64,000 bases of DNA. Source: Saccharopolyspora rectivirgula DSM 43747. GTDB taxonomy: Bacteria > Actinomycetota > Actinomycetes > Mycobacteriales > Pseudonocardiaceae. Made by a program: the position numbers and the translations under genes. The notes below the pieces were generated by a model. That model saw only the letters and a program-made list of their open reading frames with translations. It did not search any database and had not been told where the DNA came from. Every line of letters starts with the position of its first letter. Positions within the stretch are counted from its first letter, which is position 1. The stretch covers positions 16,066 to 80,065 of the forward strand of contig NZ_AYJW01000010.1 of the NCBI RefSeq assembly GCF_000497205.1. The letters are read 5' to 3'. This document shows positions 40,101-51,065 of this stretch, piece after piece.

Positions 40101-40321
40101 CGAAGCGGAAGCCGAAGTCGAATCTCGTGCCGGGTTCGGCTGCCCCGAGCACTCAGCCGACGCCCCGCCGCAAACCCGCCACCATCCGCTCCGCTGAGGA
40201 GGTGCGTGGCAGGATGTCCCAATTCCAGCAAGGCATCCGGCGCGGCAGGCACGCCAAGGTCGAATCGGTTTCGGCCGAAACACCCCGCCCGAATCCGAGC
40301 CGTCACGAGGAGCAGGAGTGA
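37154..40321 (+). CDS. cvnA: Conservon sensor kinase-like protein CvnA (nitrate/sensing)
   Basis: 1055 aa. Basic N-terminus, transmembrane helix 1 (about 53-72), a long extracytoplasmic helical NIT-type sensor domain (about 75-345), transmembrane helix 2 (about 350-372), HAMP-like segment, and a GHKL ATPase domain with N-box [11 protein letters not shown] near residue 558 and G-box [17 protein letters not shown] poorly conserved acidic, Pro/Ser/Thr-rich tail of about 375 residues follows. In Streptomyces and mycobacteria, CvnA anchors a small-GTPase signalling complex. No clear phospho-acceptor H-box is visible. GTG 37154 is the longest start; GTG 37160 and ATG 37169 are alternatives. It overlaps cvnB by GTGA. 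Confidence 0.92.
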   Translation: MAVTDMSAAAQETVMLNKDPGTGAGAATVRPEDPAEDRTGKWRLRNWRLRYKMAAVLLVPTLAALGVGGVRVYDGLSTAGQLNTIVNEVALTQRTANLTHELQRERDYAVVRIRSGPGQADQYAAQAERVDQAIQQFKAFEEESEEFSPAVRKAYEDAKDRLNSLQALRKVVNDNFTSSQALVAYNSIVQSVLSIGHETAASAATTEVTQTARAAEALSQAKEQLAQQRSILLDASIRGEFLPEQVDALRDADARFEASFTEFERSATPQQRERYAAEVAGAEVDATEQLKQTALIHGGDDEPLDINPAHWGKVSGASADKVRAVEEQLLTDFHNDAQDLSDSAWWSAIRDAVLMLLLLVLAFGVAAYMARSMLRPLRTLRYSALEIAQESLPEAIEKVNENPRNARYVSVPPVPLDTQEELGQVARTFDAVHQQALRLAAEQALLRTNINDLFVNLARRSQTLVQRQLSLIDRLERDEQDPDQLSSLFELDHLATRMRRNNENLLILGGSDLSRRMTRPVPLNEVLGAAVSEVEQYARINVSDTPDLALQGRVVNDFVHLVAELLENATVFSNPDTEVNVRAAYRKQELVVEIRDRGVGMDEADLAEINDRLTKPPEIDVAVSRRMGLYVVSQLAQRHNIKVQLDNNRDLEGGVTATVYLSGEYVVQLTPEGPRPMPDMPASGEGAQAVTSTGNHVGLAAAFGQASSSALETRTEKTPLPERSREDAQQQSAEDGGENTAEAEEADFPADYSVTVSSGDSPSATDIPKWEDEQPAQESDEPPADAWPSDDIPEGLDGTCGVPEVGAETTGNLFQDPFETEKTTQLAAITDSGAPVTNGTPNASAAFPASEDTAENNQEEPQSGTTETWVPGGTSTSPAETTGEDSNEPPWDDTPTQRLPIYEAVLSQWFREADADDLGLATSSSEDGEREKSGQVDSTSEATTTKSTAPDPGWGSADVGWKAAEALLQQDNQPQELTAAGLPKRKPKSNLVPGSAAPSTQPTPRRKPATIRSAEEVRGRMSQFQQGIRRGRHAKVESVSAETPRPNPSRHEEQE

Positions 40322-40749
40322 ACGGGTCCGTGCAGCAACCGATGAGCAGCAACAGCTTCAGTTGGCTGATCACCGACTTCGTGCGTCGGGTTCCCGGCGT
40401 GGCGCACTCGGTGGTGGTCTCGGCGGACGGTCTGCTGCTCGCAGGCTCCCAGGGCCTGCCCAGGGACCGCGCCGAGCAGCTGTCCGCAGTGGCCTCCGGG
40501 CTGGTCAGCCTCACCCAGGGCGCGGCGCGGTGTTTCGAAGCCGGCGAGGTGACCCAGACGGTCGTCGAGATGGAGCAGGGCTACCTGTTCCTGATGTCGA
40601 TCAGCGATGGTTCTTGCCTTGCCGTTCTCGCGGCGCCGAACTCGGACATCGGTCTGATCGCCTACGAGATGACCTTGCTGGTGGAGCGTGTCGGTCGACA
40701 GCTGACCCCGGAGCTGCGCGCACAACTGCAGGGTTCAGTGCGGCAGTGA
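40318..40749 (+). CDS. cvnB: Roadblock/LC7 protein CvnB
   Basis: 143-aa Roadblock/LC7 (MglB-like) domain: [42 protein letters not shown] and [16 protein letters not shown]. Such proteins act as partners or GAP-like regulators of the adjacent CvnD GTPase. The start GTG 40318 overlaps the cvnA stop, with AGGAG just upstream. The second gene of the conserved four-gene set. Confidence 0.96.
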   Translation: MNGSVQQPMSSNSFSWLITDFVRRVPGVAHSVVVSADGLLLAGSQGLPRDRAEQLSAVASGLVSLTQGAARCFEAGEVTQTVVEMEQGYLFLMSISDGSCLAVLAAPNSDIGLIAYEMTLLVERVGRQLTPELRAQLQGSVRQ

Positions 40750-40773
40750 TGGGGGACTGAGGGGAGTCGCGCC

Positions 40774-41499
40774 ATGAACGCCGGTGCTGAAGACAACTGG
40801 GACGGCGACCTCTTCCGCCTCTACAACAAGAGGCTCAGCGCCGACTCCTGGCAGGACGACCTCGCCGAGGATCCTGCCGGGGCCCAGGGGTCTGCCAACG
40901 CCGACGCCGGCGGCTACGACCGCGGGCTTTTCGGAGGACCCGGTGCCGACCTGTTCGGCTCCGGGTACACGTCGTCCGCGGAGGCGTCCGGCAGCGAACG
41001 GCGGCGCCCGTCGCGGAGCGAGCCCAGCGGGCCGCCCTCGATCTCGATGCCGTCCGTTTCGCAGTCGATGTCGCCAGGGCCGCGTTCCATGCCGTCGATC
41101 TCCGGTTCTGGCTCCATGCCGGCCATATCGGCAGCCAGCCGGGGGGACGACGAGGAAGACGGGGGATCCCTGGTGCGTCCGTACGCCCGTACTCGCGGAC
41201 GCACCCGAACGGATTATGATCTTGCAATCGAGACGCTGGTCACGACCAGCGAACGCGGTCGCACCCAAACGGCACCTGCCAGGCCGGAGCACCGCTCGAT
41301 CTCCGAACTGTGCATGGAGGCGCGCTCAATAGCTGAGATCTCCGCGCACCTCCGGCTTCCGTTAGGGGTGGTGCGGGTGCTGATCGGTGACATGGCCGAT
41401 ACCGGCCTAGTTCTGATTCACGACAGTGGCATGGTCGTCGGTGATCGGCCGTCGATGGAGTTCTTGGAGAGGGTGCTCAGTGGGCTTCGCAGGCTCTGA
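40774..41499 (+). CDS. cvnC: DUF742 protein CvnC
   Basis: 241 aa. The first 125 residues are Gly/Ser/Pro-rich and disordered, with repeated MPSISG-like segments. The C-terminal DUF742 winged-helix-like domain includes LVRPYARTRGRT, SISELCMEARSIAEISAHLRLP, VVRVLIGDMADTGLV and a final RVLSGLRRL. DUF742 partners of CvnD usually have only a short N-tail, so the extension is notable. The end overlaps the cvnD start by 20 nt. Confidence 0.93.
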   Translation: MNAGAEDNWDGDLFRLYNKRLSADSWQDDLAEDPAGAQGSANADAGGYDRGLFGGPGADLFGSGYTSSAEASGSERRRPSRSEPSGPPSISMPSVSQSMSPGPRSMPSISGSGSMPAISAASRGDDEEDGGSLVRPYARTRGRTRTDYDLAIETLVTTSERGRTQTAPARPEHRSISELCMEARSIAEISAHLRLPLGVVRVLIGDMADTGLVLIHDSGMVVGDRPSMEFLERVLSGLRRL

Positions 41500-42079
41500 T
41501 CCCCAGTCGGCGCCGAGCAACCGGAAGACGTCGACGAAGATTGTTGTCGCCGGTGGATTCGGTGTCGGGAAGACGACGTTTGTCGGTTCGGTGTCTGAGA
41601 TCGTGCCGTTGACCACCGAAGCGGTGATGACCGAAGCCAGCGTCGGGGTCGACGATCTCAGCGCGACGCCGAACAAGGTCACCACCACGGTGGCGATGGA
41701 CTTCGGCCGGGTGTCCCTGGACTCGGACCTGATCCTGTACCTGTTCGGCACGCCCGGCCAGCACCGCTTCTGGTTCATGTGGGACGACCTGGTGCGCGGT
41801 GCCATCGGCGCCGTGGTGCTGGTCGACACGCGCCGGCTGGCCGACGCGTTCGCCTCGATCGACTTCTTCGAAGACCGCCAGCTGCCGTACATCATCGCCG
41901 TCAACACCTTCGACGGCGTGCTGCACCACCGGCTGGAGGACGTGCGGGAAGCGCTCACCATCGAGGATTCCGTGCCGATCATCACCGTCGACGCCCGGCA
42001 GCGCGAATCCACCAAGCAAGCGCTGATCACGCTGGTGGAGCACGCCATGCGCAAGCGGATGGCCGCCGTCGGGCGGTAG
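41480..42079 (+). CDS. cvnD: Conservon small GTPase CvnD
   Basis: 199-aa Ras/Arf-like GTPase with P-loop GGFGVGKT (25-32), switch II region FGTPGQHRFW and a VVLVDTRRL strand. The NKxD position is NTFDG, which fits the altered base recognition of this family. The start GTG 41480 lies inside the cvnC end, typical of conservons. The CvnA-D complex is thought to relay a membrane signal to gene regulation; no downstream effector gene is attached here. Confidence 0.96.
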   Translation: MGFAGSDPQSAPSNRKTSTKIVVAGGFGVGKTTFVGSVSEIVPLTTEAVMTEASVGVDDLSATPNKVTTTVAMDFGRVSLDSDLILYLFGTPGQHRFWFMWDDLVRGAIGAVVLVDTRRLADAFASIDFFEDRQLPYIIAVNTFDGVLHHRLEDVREALTIEDSVPIITVDARQRESTKQALITLVEHAMRKRMAAVGR

Positions 42080-42135
42080 CGCGACCTCGCAGCGGCTCCG
42101 GTGGTGGCCAGCGGCCGGCACCGGAGCTCCGCTGA

Positions 42136-44403
42136 TCAGTCCTCCACCAGGGCCACCGAGGTGATCCGGTGCAGCGGGAACTCGGCCGGTTCCCCGCTGC
42201 CGGTGTCGATCCCGTGCAGCACCCCGCCACCGACGCTCCGCGGGAGCACCACGTGCTGGCGCCGCGTGCCGTGCGTGTCCACGAAACCCAGCCACACGCT
42301 GCGCTCCTCGCGGGCCGCGTCCCGCAGCAGCTGCAGGGTCGCCGCTGCGCTGGGGCGGCCGCGCTCGGGAACCACCGCGCTGCCTCGACGGGCCGCCGCG
42401 GCCCGGTCGCCGGCCCGCAGCTGCGCGACCAGCTCCCCGACCCGCTCCGCGTGCAGGCCGCCGCTCGGGGAGGGGGCGGTGCCGGTCGACCTGCTGCGGC
42501 CCCGGGTGCGGTGACCGCTGGAGCGCAGGTCCAAGACGGTGCCGTCCGGTCCTTCGGCGACCGCCGGGAAACCCGCTTCCCGCAGGGTTTCCACCAGGTC
42601 CGCCACCGGCAACTGGCTGATCAGCACGGTGGGGGCGATCCGGCGCAGTTCGAGCTCCTCCGCGGCTGGACTGGCCAGCACCTCCGTCACCAGCACCGGG
42701 TCGTCGCAGCGCAGGAAGGCCGTGGCGGTGCCGGCGCGCAGCCGTCCGTGCCGCCGGGCCACGTCGTCGATCAAGTAGCTCAGCGACTGCGGGACCGGTG
42801 TCTTCGACCGGGTGCGGAACAGCTCGTGCAGCTCTTCCGCGGTGTACCCGGCGTCCAGCGCGCGTCGGAGACTGCTGTCGCTGACCCGGTACACGGTGGC
42901 GCTGCCGGCTGATTCCACGTCGGCGACCAGCTTCATCTCCGCGGCCAGCTCGGGCTCCAACCGGCCCGGCGCCACCACGGTCAGGTCCGCCTGCACCAGC
43001 ACGTGGTCCAGCGGTTCGGGCAGCGCCTTGGTCAATTGCCGGGCGGCTTCGGCCGGGCCGTCGGCCAGCAGCACCCGGCCCGGGGTGGAGAGCGCGTGCA
43101 GCGCGACGATCCCCAGCGAGGTGGCCTCGGCCAGCGTCCAGCGCACCAGGTCGTCCCGCAGCCGACCGCCGCGGCGCGGTGCCCGCCAGGCCAGCACCGC
43201 CGCGACCTCGTCCGGCCGCGCCCCGTGCCCGGCGGGGAGCTCGTCGAGGTACTCGAGGACCCGGCGGCGGTCCCGCGGCGCGAGCGGGTGCTGCAGCTCC
43301 TCGGCCAACGGGCCCAGCAGGCGGTCCCGGTTGTTCCGGGAACCGATCAGCCCCGGCAGGCGGGGCAGGTCGAGCCAGGCCTGCGCGACACCGGCCCACC
43401 GGTGTTCCGGCGGTGCGGCCGCCCAGGAGTCGAAATGGATGGTGGGCATCCACCTGGGTTCCAGCCCGTCGCTGGTGGCCAGCAGGTTCGCCGCCACCGC
43501 CAGTTCCACCAGCAGGGCCAACCGGTCCTCGCCGATGTCCAGCTGCTTGGCGGTGCGCCGCAGGTCGCGCACCCCGATCCCGCCGGAGCGCAGCACGTCC
43601 GGCGGCTCCTCGCCCCACGCGGTCAGCAGGGATTCCATGTGCCGCAGCAGTTCCAGCACTTCGCCGGCCGCCGTGGAGTCCACGGCGGTGATGCCGGGTT
43701 CGGTGAGCTCGGGGATCGGTTCCTCCGACTCCACCGGGCCCATCGGGTGGTCCCCGCGAACGGCCAGGGCGAGCTGGCGGGGCAGCTCCACGGTTTCCGA
43801 GTCCCGGCGCAGCAGCAGGCCGCGGGCCAGCAGCCGCTGCACCGGCGTGGTCGCCTGCTCCAAGGGCACCTGCCGCGCGGCGTCCTTGGTGCGGCCGAGC
43901 GGGGAGCGGTCGGCGAGCTTGCCGACCAGCTGCCGCTCTTCGTCGGTCAGCTCCTCGAGCGCGGCCTTGGCCTGCTCCACGGTCAGGTCTTCGGCCGGGC
44001 GGCCGAGCCCGGCGGGGAACTCGGGCAGCGCTTCCCGCGCCGCCGGCAGCACCGACAGCTCGTCGTCCGACCCCCAGACCAGGGCCAGGGCGCGCAATCG
44101 GTCCACCGCGCGGCGGGTCCGCTGCTCGGTGACGTCCGCACCGAGCAGCGCGGTCGCCCGCGCCAGCGGCACCGGGTGCAGGTCCGCGTCCAGCAGCACC
44201 AGCGCTTCCAGCGTGGACAGCGCGAACGCGTCCAGGTCTTCGCAGGCCCGGGCCACCGAGGACCGGCTGCCCACTCGGGTGGCCAGCACCGAGGTGTCCG
44301 CCGGGGGTGGGGTGGCCAGGTCGGGTCGGGCGCGCAGCAGTGCGGCGAGTTCTTCATCACTGCGTTCGCGCAGCCATTCCGCTAGAGAAGGCATCCTCCC
44401 CAC
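42136..44403 (-). CDS. Helicase-associated protein, Rv0862c-like
   Basis: 755 aa starting MGRMPSLAEWLRERSDEELAALL. The N-terminal part has winged-helix repeats (DAFALSTLEALVLLD, ALLGADVTEQRTRRAVDRL). The C-terminal part carries the helicase C-terminal-like 'Helicase_C_3' region (VQADLTVVAPGRLEPELA, YRVSDSSLRRALDAGYTAEEL) and a WYL-like end (GFVDTHGTRRQHVVLP). It lacks helicase motifs. It is usually encoded beside XPB; here they are 12 kb apart. GTG 44403 fits a leaderless start; ATG 44394 has its GGGGAGG too close. Confidence 0.86.
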   Translation of the reverse strand: MGRMPSLAEWLRERSDEELAALLRARPDLATPPPADTSVLATRVGSRSSVARACEDLDAFALSTLEALVLLDADLHPVPLARATALLGADVTEQRTRRAVDRLRALALVWGSDDELSVLPAAREALPEFPAGLGRPAEDLTVEQAKAALEELTDEERQLVGKLADRSPLGRTKDAARQVPLEQATTPVQRLLARGLLLRRDSETVELPRQLALAVRGDHPMGPVESEEPIPELTEPGITAVDSTAAGEVLELLRHMESLLTAWGEEPPDVLRSGGIGVRDLRRTAKQLDIGEDRLALLVELAVAANLLATSDGLEPRWMPTIHFDSWAAAPPEHRWAGVAQAWLDLPRLPGLIGSRNNRDRLLGPLAEELQHPLAPRDRRRVLEYLDELPAGHGARPDEVAAVLAWRAPRRGGRLRDDLVRWTLAEATSLGIVALHALSTPGRVLLADGPAEAARQLTKALPEPLDHVLVQADLTVVAPGRLEPELAAEMKLVADVESAGSATVYRVSDSSLRRALDAGYTAEELHELFRTRSKTPVPQSLSYLIDDVARRHGRLRAGTATAFLRCDDPVLVTEVLASPAAEELELRRIAPTVLISQLPVADLVETLREAGFPAVAEGPDGTVLDLRSSGHRTRGRSRSTGTAPSPSGGLHAERVGELVAQLRAGDRAAAARRGSAVVPERGRPSAAATLQLLRDAAREERSVWLGFVDTHGTRRQHVVLPRSVGGGVLHGIDTGSGEPAEFPLHRITSVALVED

Positions 44404-44538
44404 GATACCGAGAATCCCTTCGTTCCCGGTGCGTTCGGCGGAACAGCGGTGGCCGCTGAGCTACCCGTGGGTGAGATCGCCCCGGGGATCCGGCAAACTG
44501 GAACCGCACCGTAGCTCCCGAGAGTTCAGGAGGACGAC

Positions 44539-44721
44539 GTGGTCGGCAAGAAGAAGCAGGAACGCATCGACCCGGCTTGGCCGAAGGTTCCGGACGGCCA
44601 GGCAGCGGTGAGCGAGTTCCTTGCCGACAAGCAGGGTGCGCTGTCGCCCTTCGGAGACGACGTGACCTTCCCGATGGAGAAGGTGCCGTACGTCCACCCC
44701 GAAACCCGGATCAACAAGTGA
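44539..44721 (+). CDS. Small conserved actinobacterial protein
   Basis: 60-aa soluble, charged protein (MVGKKKQERIDPAWPKVPDG...FPMEKVPYVHPETRINK), no membrane segment. GTG 44539 has a strong AGGAGG 5 nt upstream, and codon usage is normal. It sits where Rv0863 stands in M. tuberculosis, between the helicase-associated gene and the moaC region, so it may be that positional equivalent. The function is unknown. Confidence 0.72.
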   Translation: MVGKKKQERIDPAWPKVPDGQAAVSEFLADKQGALSPFGDDVTFPMEKVPYVHPETRINK

Positions 44722-44771
44722 TCGGGCTGTCAAGGGGAACTGGTAAGTAACCGGCCGGAAATCACTCACAG

Positions 44772-44796
44772 GAGAAAAAGTTTTAAGCTTTTTCTC
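44772..44796. terminator. AT-rich inverted repeat, probable terminator
   Basis: Perfect 9-bp stem GAGAAAAAG (44772-44780) / CTTTTTCTC (44788-44796) with loop TTTTAAG, flanked by CTCAC / GTGAG. The strikingly AT-rich arms stand out in this genome. It could end the 60-aa gene's transcript or act on the malic-enzyme leader. Confidence 0.6.
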
Positions 44797-44934
44797 GTGT
44801 TGGGTGAGATTCCGGTCGCTCGGCCGGCTGTGCGGGCTTGCGTACCGGATGAGCGATCTTCCTCCGGCGGTCTGCTCCAGACCGCCGGCGGGCACCCGCA
44901 GATCAACCATCGCTAGCTCGACAGGGGTATGCCC

Positions 44935-46389
<1,455 letters not shown>

Positions 46390-46492
46390 GCGGTCCCGAG
46401 CGCTTCGACGCCGCTGGCGGGCCACCGCTGGCGGCGTTCTTCCATTCGCACCAGCCCGTTCGCTCTCCGCTGGGGGGAGCGGGTTCCGGTAC

Positions 46493-46498
46493 TAGGCT
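46493..46498 (+). promoter_or_regulatory. -10 element of a leaderless moaC transcript
   Basis: TAGGCT lies 6 nt before ATG 46505, with no Shine-Dalgarno. It would drive moaC and the mog-moaE fusion. Confidence 0.55.
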
Positions 46499-46504
46499 CG
46501 GGGC

Positions 46505-46984
46505 ATGGCGCGCAACGAGCTCACCCACGTGGACGCCGCTGGTGCGGCCCGCATGGTCGACGTCTCCGGCAAGACCCCGACCGCCCGCACCGCCGTGGCC
46601 AGCGGCGTGGTGCGCACCACCGCTGAAGTGGTGCAGCTGCTGGAGCGGGACGGACTGCCCAAAGGGGACGCGTTGGCCACCGCCCGGATCGCGGGGATCA
46701 TGGCGGCCAAGCGGACTCCCGACCTGATCCCGCTGTGCCACCCGATCGCGATCAGCGGCGTGGAAGTGGACTTGGAGCTGGGTGAGGCGGAAGTGCGCAT
46801 CACCGCCACCGTGCGCACCACCGATCGCACCGGGGTGGAGATGGAAGCGCTGACCGCGGTCACCGGTGCCGGGCTGGCGCTGCACGACATGATCAAAGCG
46901 GTCGATCCGGCCGCCGTGCTCGACGCGGTGCGGGTGGAGCGCAAAGAAGGCGGGAAGACCGGTCTGTGGGAGCGGCAGGACTGA
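46505..46984 (+). CDS. moaC: Cyclic pyranopterin monophosphate synthase MoaC
   Basis: Second step of molybdenum-cofactor synthesis. 159 aa, with VDVSGKTPTARTAVASG, AAKRTPDLIPLCHPI (active-site pocket), VRTTDRTGVEMEALTAV and the KEGGKTGLWE end containing the conserved lysines. Followed by the mog-moaE fusion after 37 nt on the same strand. moaA, its usual partner, is not in this window. Confidence 0.98.
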   Translation: MARNELTHVDAAGAARMVDVSGKTPTARTAVASGVVRTTAEVVQLLERDGLPKGDALATARIAGIMAAKRTPDLIPLCHPIAISGVEVDLELGEAEVRITATVRTTDRTGVEMEALTAVTGAGLALHDMIKAVDPAAVLDAVRVERKEGGKTGLWERQD

Positions 46985-47021
46985 CCCGGCGGTCGGTCGC
47001 CGCACGACACGGGAGAGGGCC

Positions 47022-47936
47022 ATGACCAGGACAGCACGGGTAGTCGCGGCTTCGAACCGGGCGGCCGCCGGCGTGTACGAGGACCGCACCGGGCCGGTGA
47101 TCGCGCAGTGGCTGCGGGAACGCGGCTACGACGTCACCGGGCCGGTGGTGGTGCCCGACGGAGAACCGGTCGGCGAGGAGCTCCGCAACGCGGTGGCGGA
47201 GCAGGTGGACGTGGTGATCACCACCGGGGGCACGGGGATCAGCCCCACCGACCGGACCCCGGAGGTCACCGCCGCCGTGCTGGACTACGAGATCCCCGGG
47301 CTGGCGGACGCGATCCGCTCCGCCGGGCTGCCGGAGGTGCCCACCGCGGTGCTGTCCCGAGGGCTGGCGGGGGTCAGCGGCCGGACGCTGATCGTCAACC
47401 TCCCCGGTTCCCGCGGCGGGGTGCAGGACGGGCTCTCGGTGCTCGCCGGGGTGCTCGACCACGCGGTGGACCAGCTGCACGGCGGTGACCACGCGCCCGC
47501 CACCCCGAGCCGGGCCGAGGTGCTGCGGGCGGGCGTGGCCGACGAACCGATCTCCGCCGACGAACTCGCCCAGCTGGTGGCCCACCGGTCCGCCGGGGCG
47601 GTGGTGACGTTCTCCGGGGTGGTGCGCGACCACGACGGCGGCCGCGCGGTCTCGGAGCTCGAGTACGTCAGCCATCCCAGCGCCCCGGAGGTGATCGACG
47701 AGGTGGCGCGGGACGTCGCTGCCAGGTTCCCCGGGGTGCGCGCGCTCGCCGTCGAGCACCGCGTCGGGCTGTTGAAGATCGGGGACGCCGCCCTGGTGTG
47801 CGCGGTTTCCGCCGACCACCGCAAGCAGGCCTTCAGCGCTTGCGGCGAACTCGTCGACGAGGTCAAGCGGCGGCTGCCGATCTGGAAGCGGCAGGTCTTC
47901 GACGACGGCACCGAGGAGTGGGTCAACTGTCCCTGA
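47022..47936 (+). CDS. Fused MogA/MoaB and MoaE
   Basis: 304 aa. Residues 1-150 are a MogA/MoaB-type domain that adenylylates molybdopterin (VDVVITTGGTGISPTDRTPE, GLSVLAGVLDHAVDQL). Residues about 165-304 are MoaE, the large molybdopterin-synthase subunit (GAVVTFSGVVRDHDGG, VAVEH-type strand, RVGLLKIGDAALV, DHRKQAFSAC, and lysine-rich PIWKRQ). The two are separate genes in M. tuberculosis (mog, moaE2). The fusion joins two non-consecutive steps, with MoaD coming from the opposite strand at 49440. ATG 47022. Confidence 0.96.
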   Translation: MTRTARVVAASNRAAAGVYEDRTGPVIAQWLRERGYDVTGPVVVPDGEPVGEELRNAVAEQVDVVITTGGTGISPTDRTPEVTAAVLDYEIPGLADAIRSAGLPEVPTAVLSRGLAGVSGRTLIVNLPGSRGGVQDGLSVLAGVLDHAVDQLHGGDHAPATPSRAEVLRAGVADEPISADELAQLVAHRSAGAVVTFSGVVRDHDGGRAVSELEYVSHPSAPEVIDEVARDVAARFPGVRALAVEHRVGLLKIGDAALVCAVSADHRKQAFSACGELVDEVKRRLPIWKRQVFDDGTEEWVNCP

Positions 47937-47992
47937 TCCGCGCTGGTCGTCGGGGGATCGGTGCTCCGGGGGTTTTCTTTCGGGGGAAGGGT

Positions 47993-48073
47993 GGGACCCC
48001 GTCGCTGGGGGCGGGCGACGGGGTCCCGGGTGCGCGGAGCACGTGTCGTGTCGGGGGGAACGACACGTGCTCC
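47993..48073. terminator. Two perfect 13-bp hairpins between convergent genes
   Basis: Hairpin 1: GGGACCCCGTCGC (47993-48005) with its complement at 48015-48027, 9-nt loop. Hairpin 2: GGAGCACGTGTCG (48036-48048) with its complement at 48061-48073, 12-nt loop. They separate the mog-moaE fusion (plus) from rpf (minus) and probably end transcripts from both directions. Confidence 0.88.
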
Positions 48074-48098
48074 AGGCCGCCCGCGAGCGGGCGACAAG

Positions 48099-49439
<1,341 letters not shown>

Positions 49440-49733
49440 TCAGCCACCGGCGAACGGGGGCAGCACGTCCAGCTGGGCCCCATCGGGAACCCGCACCTGT
49501 TGATCTCGGACGGCCACGCCGTTGAGTAAGAAGCTGCACGCCCCGACGACATCGCGGAGCTTCTGGTCGTGCTTGTCCAGCACGGCCTCGATCACGTCAG
49601 CGGCGGTCACCGCCGCACCGGCCGGGCGGTCGACCCGAACGGTCTCCTCCGGGGTTCCCGCGGCTGCTCGAGCGCCGGCGAAATACCGCACCTGCACGGT
49701 CACCGTCTCGACGTGTTCGGCTGAAGCTGTCAT
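49440..49733 (-). CDS. moaD: Molybdopterin synthase small subunit MoaD
   Basis: 97-aa ubiquitin-like sulfur carrier with the required C-terminal GG (96-97, PPFAGG). FLLNGVAV and QLDVLPPFAGG are typical. The thiocarboxylated terminus gives sulfur to precursor Z together with MoaE, here fused to Mog at 47022. ATG 49733 has GGGGG 8 nt upstream; GTG 49739 is less likely. Corresponds to moaD2 (Rv0868c) in position. moaA2, its mycobacterial neighbour, is not here; the mod operon occupies that place. Confidence 0.94.
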   Translation of the reverse strand: MTASAEHVETVTVQVRYFAGARAAAGTPEETVRVDRPAGAAVTAADVIEAVLDKHDQKLRDVVGACSFLLNGVAVRDQQVRVPDGAQLDVLPPFAGG

Positions 49734-49913
49734 CAGCACAACCCCCTCGTCCGCGCCTGGTGCTTGTGCGGTTCCGCCGGAGCCGACGAACCTGTGACGA
49801 GCCTAGCGCGCCCCGAACCTGAAAATCGATCGCGTGACCGGGTGCGACCCGGCTCTCTCTGGGGGACCGCAAATGCGGCGATCGGCCGCTGGTTCTCACC
49901 GCACCTGCGGAAG

Positions 49914-49919
49914 TATGGT
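49914..49919 (+). promoter_or_regulatory. -10 element of the leaderless mod operon
   Basis: TATGGT is 7 nt before ATG 49927, with no Shine-Dalgarno. It is the likely promoter for the whole regulator-modABC unit. Confidence 0.58.
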
Positions 49920-49926
49920 CCTTGCC

Positions 49927-50328
49927 ATGCCGCAATACCGGGTAGCGGAAGCCGCTGGTCTGCTCGGAGTCAGTGACGACACGGTGCGCCGGTGGATCGA
50001 CACCGGCCAGCTGCCGGGCCAGCGCGACGACACCGGCCGGCTGACCGTGGACGGCGTCGCCCTGGCCAACTTCGCCCGCGCCCAAGCCAGAGCCGCCCCC
50101 GACCCGTCCGGTGTCGGCCGCTCCGCCCGCAACCGGTTCGTCGGGCTCGTCACCGAGGTCGTCTCCGACGCGGTCATGTCCCAGGTGGAACTGCAGTGCG
50201 GCCCGCACCGGGTGGTGTCGCTGATGAGCACCGAAGCCGTGCGCGAGCTCGGGCTGCGCCCGGGTGCGCTGGCGGTGGCGGTGGTCAAGTCCACCAACGT
50301 CGTTGTCGAGACACCGGGGGACCGATGA
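49927..50328 (+). CDS. Helix-turn-helix regulator with single TOBE (Mop) domain
   Basis: 133 aa. N-terminal excisionase/MerR-type HTH (YRVAEAAGLLGVSDDTVRRW, residues 4-23) with a wing (RDDTGRLTVDG). A TOBE/Mop molybdate-binding domain covers about 66-130 (ARNRFVGLVTEVVSDAVMSQVELQCGP...VAVVKSTNVVVET). It is probably the molybdate-sensing regulator of this operon, but differs from ModE in having a MerR-like HTH and only one TOBE domain. ATG 49927 appears leaderless and overlaps modA (ATGA). Confidence 0.88.
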   Translation: MPQYRVAEAAGLLGVSDDTVRRWIDTGQLPGQRDDTGRLTVDGVALANFARAQARAAPDPSGVGRSARNRFVGLVTEVVSDAVMSQVELQCGPHRVVSLMSTEAVRELGLRPGALAVAVVKSTNVVVETPGDR

Positions 50329-51065
50329 ACCGGCGAACGATCCTGGCGTTGTTGATCTGCCTGCTGCTGGGGACGAGCTGCTCGACGGGCCAACCGCAGC
50401 AGCGCACCCTCACCGTGCTGGCGGCGGCCTCGCTCACCGAGTCGTTCGACGAACTCGCGCAGCGGTTCACCGCGGACCACCCGGACGTGCAGGTCCGCTT
50501 CGACTACCAGGGGTCGTCCACCCTCGCCGAGCAGATCCGGCAGGGCAGGCAGGCCGACGTGTTCGCCTCCGCCGACCGGGCCAGCATGGACCGGGTCGGC
50601 GACCTGGTGACCGACCCTCAAGTGTTCGCCACCAACCGGCTGGTGATCGCCGTTCCCTCGGGCAACCCGGCCGGGATCCGCTCCGCGGCCGACCTCGCGG
50701 CCCCGGGCAACACCGTCGTGGTGTGCGCCCCGCCGGTGCCCTGCGGGGCGGCCACCCGGGAAGTGCTGCGGGCCTCCGGTGTCCAGCTGCGGCCGGCCAG
50801 CGAGGAGAACGACGTCAAAGCGGTGCTGAACAAGGTCGCCGCCGGCGAAGCCGACGCCGGCCTGGTCTACACGACCGATGCGCGAGCCGCCGCCGGCGAG
50901 GTCGAGGCGATCGAACTGCCGCACGCCGACCAGGCGATCAACTCCTACCCGGTCGGCGTGCTGCGGGACGCCGCGGAACCGGAACTGGCCCGCCAGTTCG
51001 TGGACTTCCTGCGCGGCCCGGCCGGCCGCGAAGTGCTCGCCGAGCACGGGTTCGGTCTGCCATGA
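50325..51065 (+). CDS. modA: Molybdate-binding lipoprotein ModA
   Basis: 246-aa periplasmic-type binding protein. Lipoprotein signal with lipobox LGTSC (C19). Typical ModA content: LTVLAAASLTESFDELAQRF, DYQGSSTLAEQI, GRQADVFASADRASM, VCAPPVPCGAATREVL and EADAGLVYTTDARAA. It captures molybdate or tungstate outside the membrane for ModBC. Overlaps modB by 4 nt (ATGA). Confidence 0.95.
   Translation: MNRRTILALLICLLLGTSCSTGQPQQRTLTVLAAASLTESFDELAQRFTADHPDVQVRFDYQGSSTLAEQIRQGRQADVFASADRASMDRVGDLVTDPQVFATNRLVIAVPSGNPAGIRSAADLAAPGNTVVVCAPPVPCGAATREVLRASGVQLRPASEENDVKAVLNKVAAGEADAGLVYTTDARAAAGEVEAIELPHADQAINSYPVGVLRDAAEPELARQFVDFLRGPAGREVLAEHGFGLP

Noticed and set aside
28133..44403. Prophage or integrative element between the helicase genes
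   Set aside because: No integrase, transposase, phage genes, tRNA or flanking repeats found; all genes have host-like codon use.
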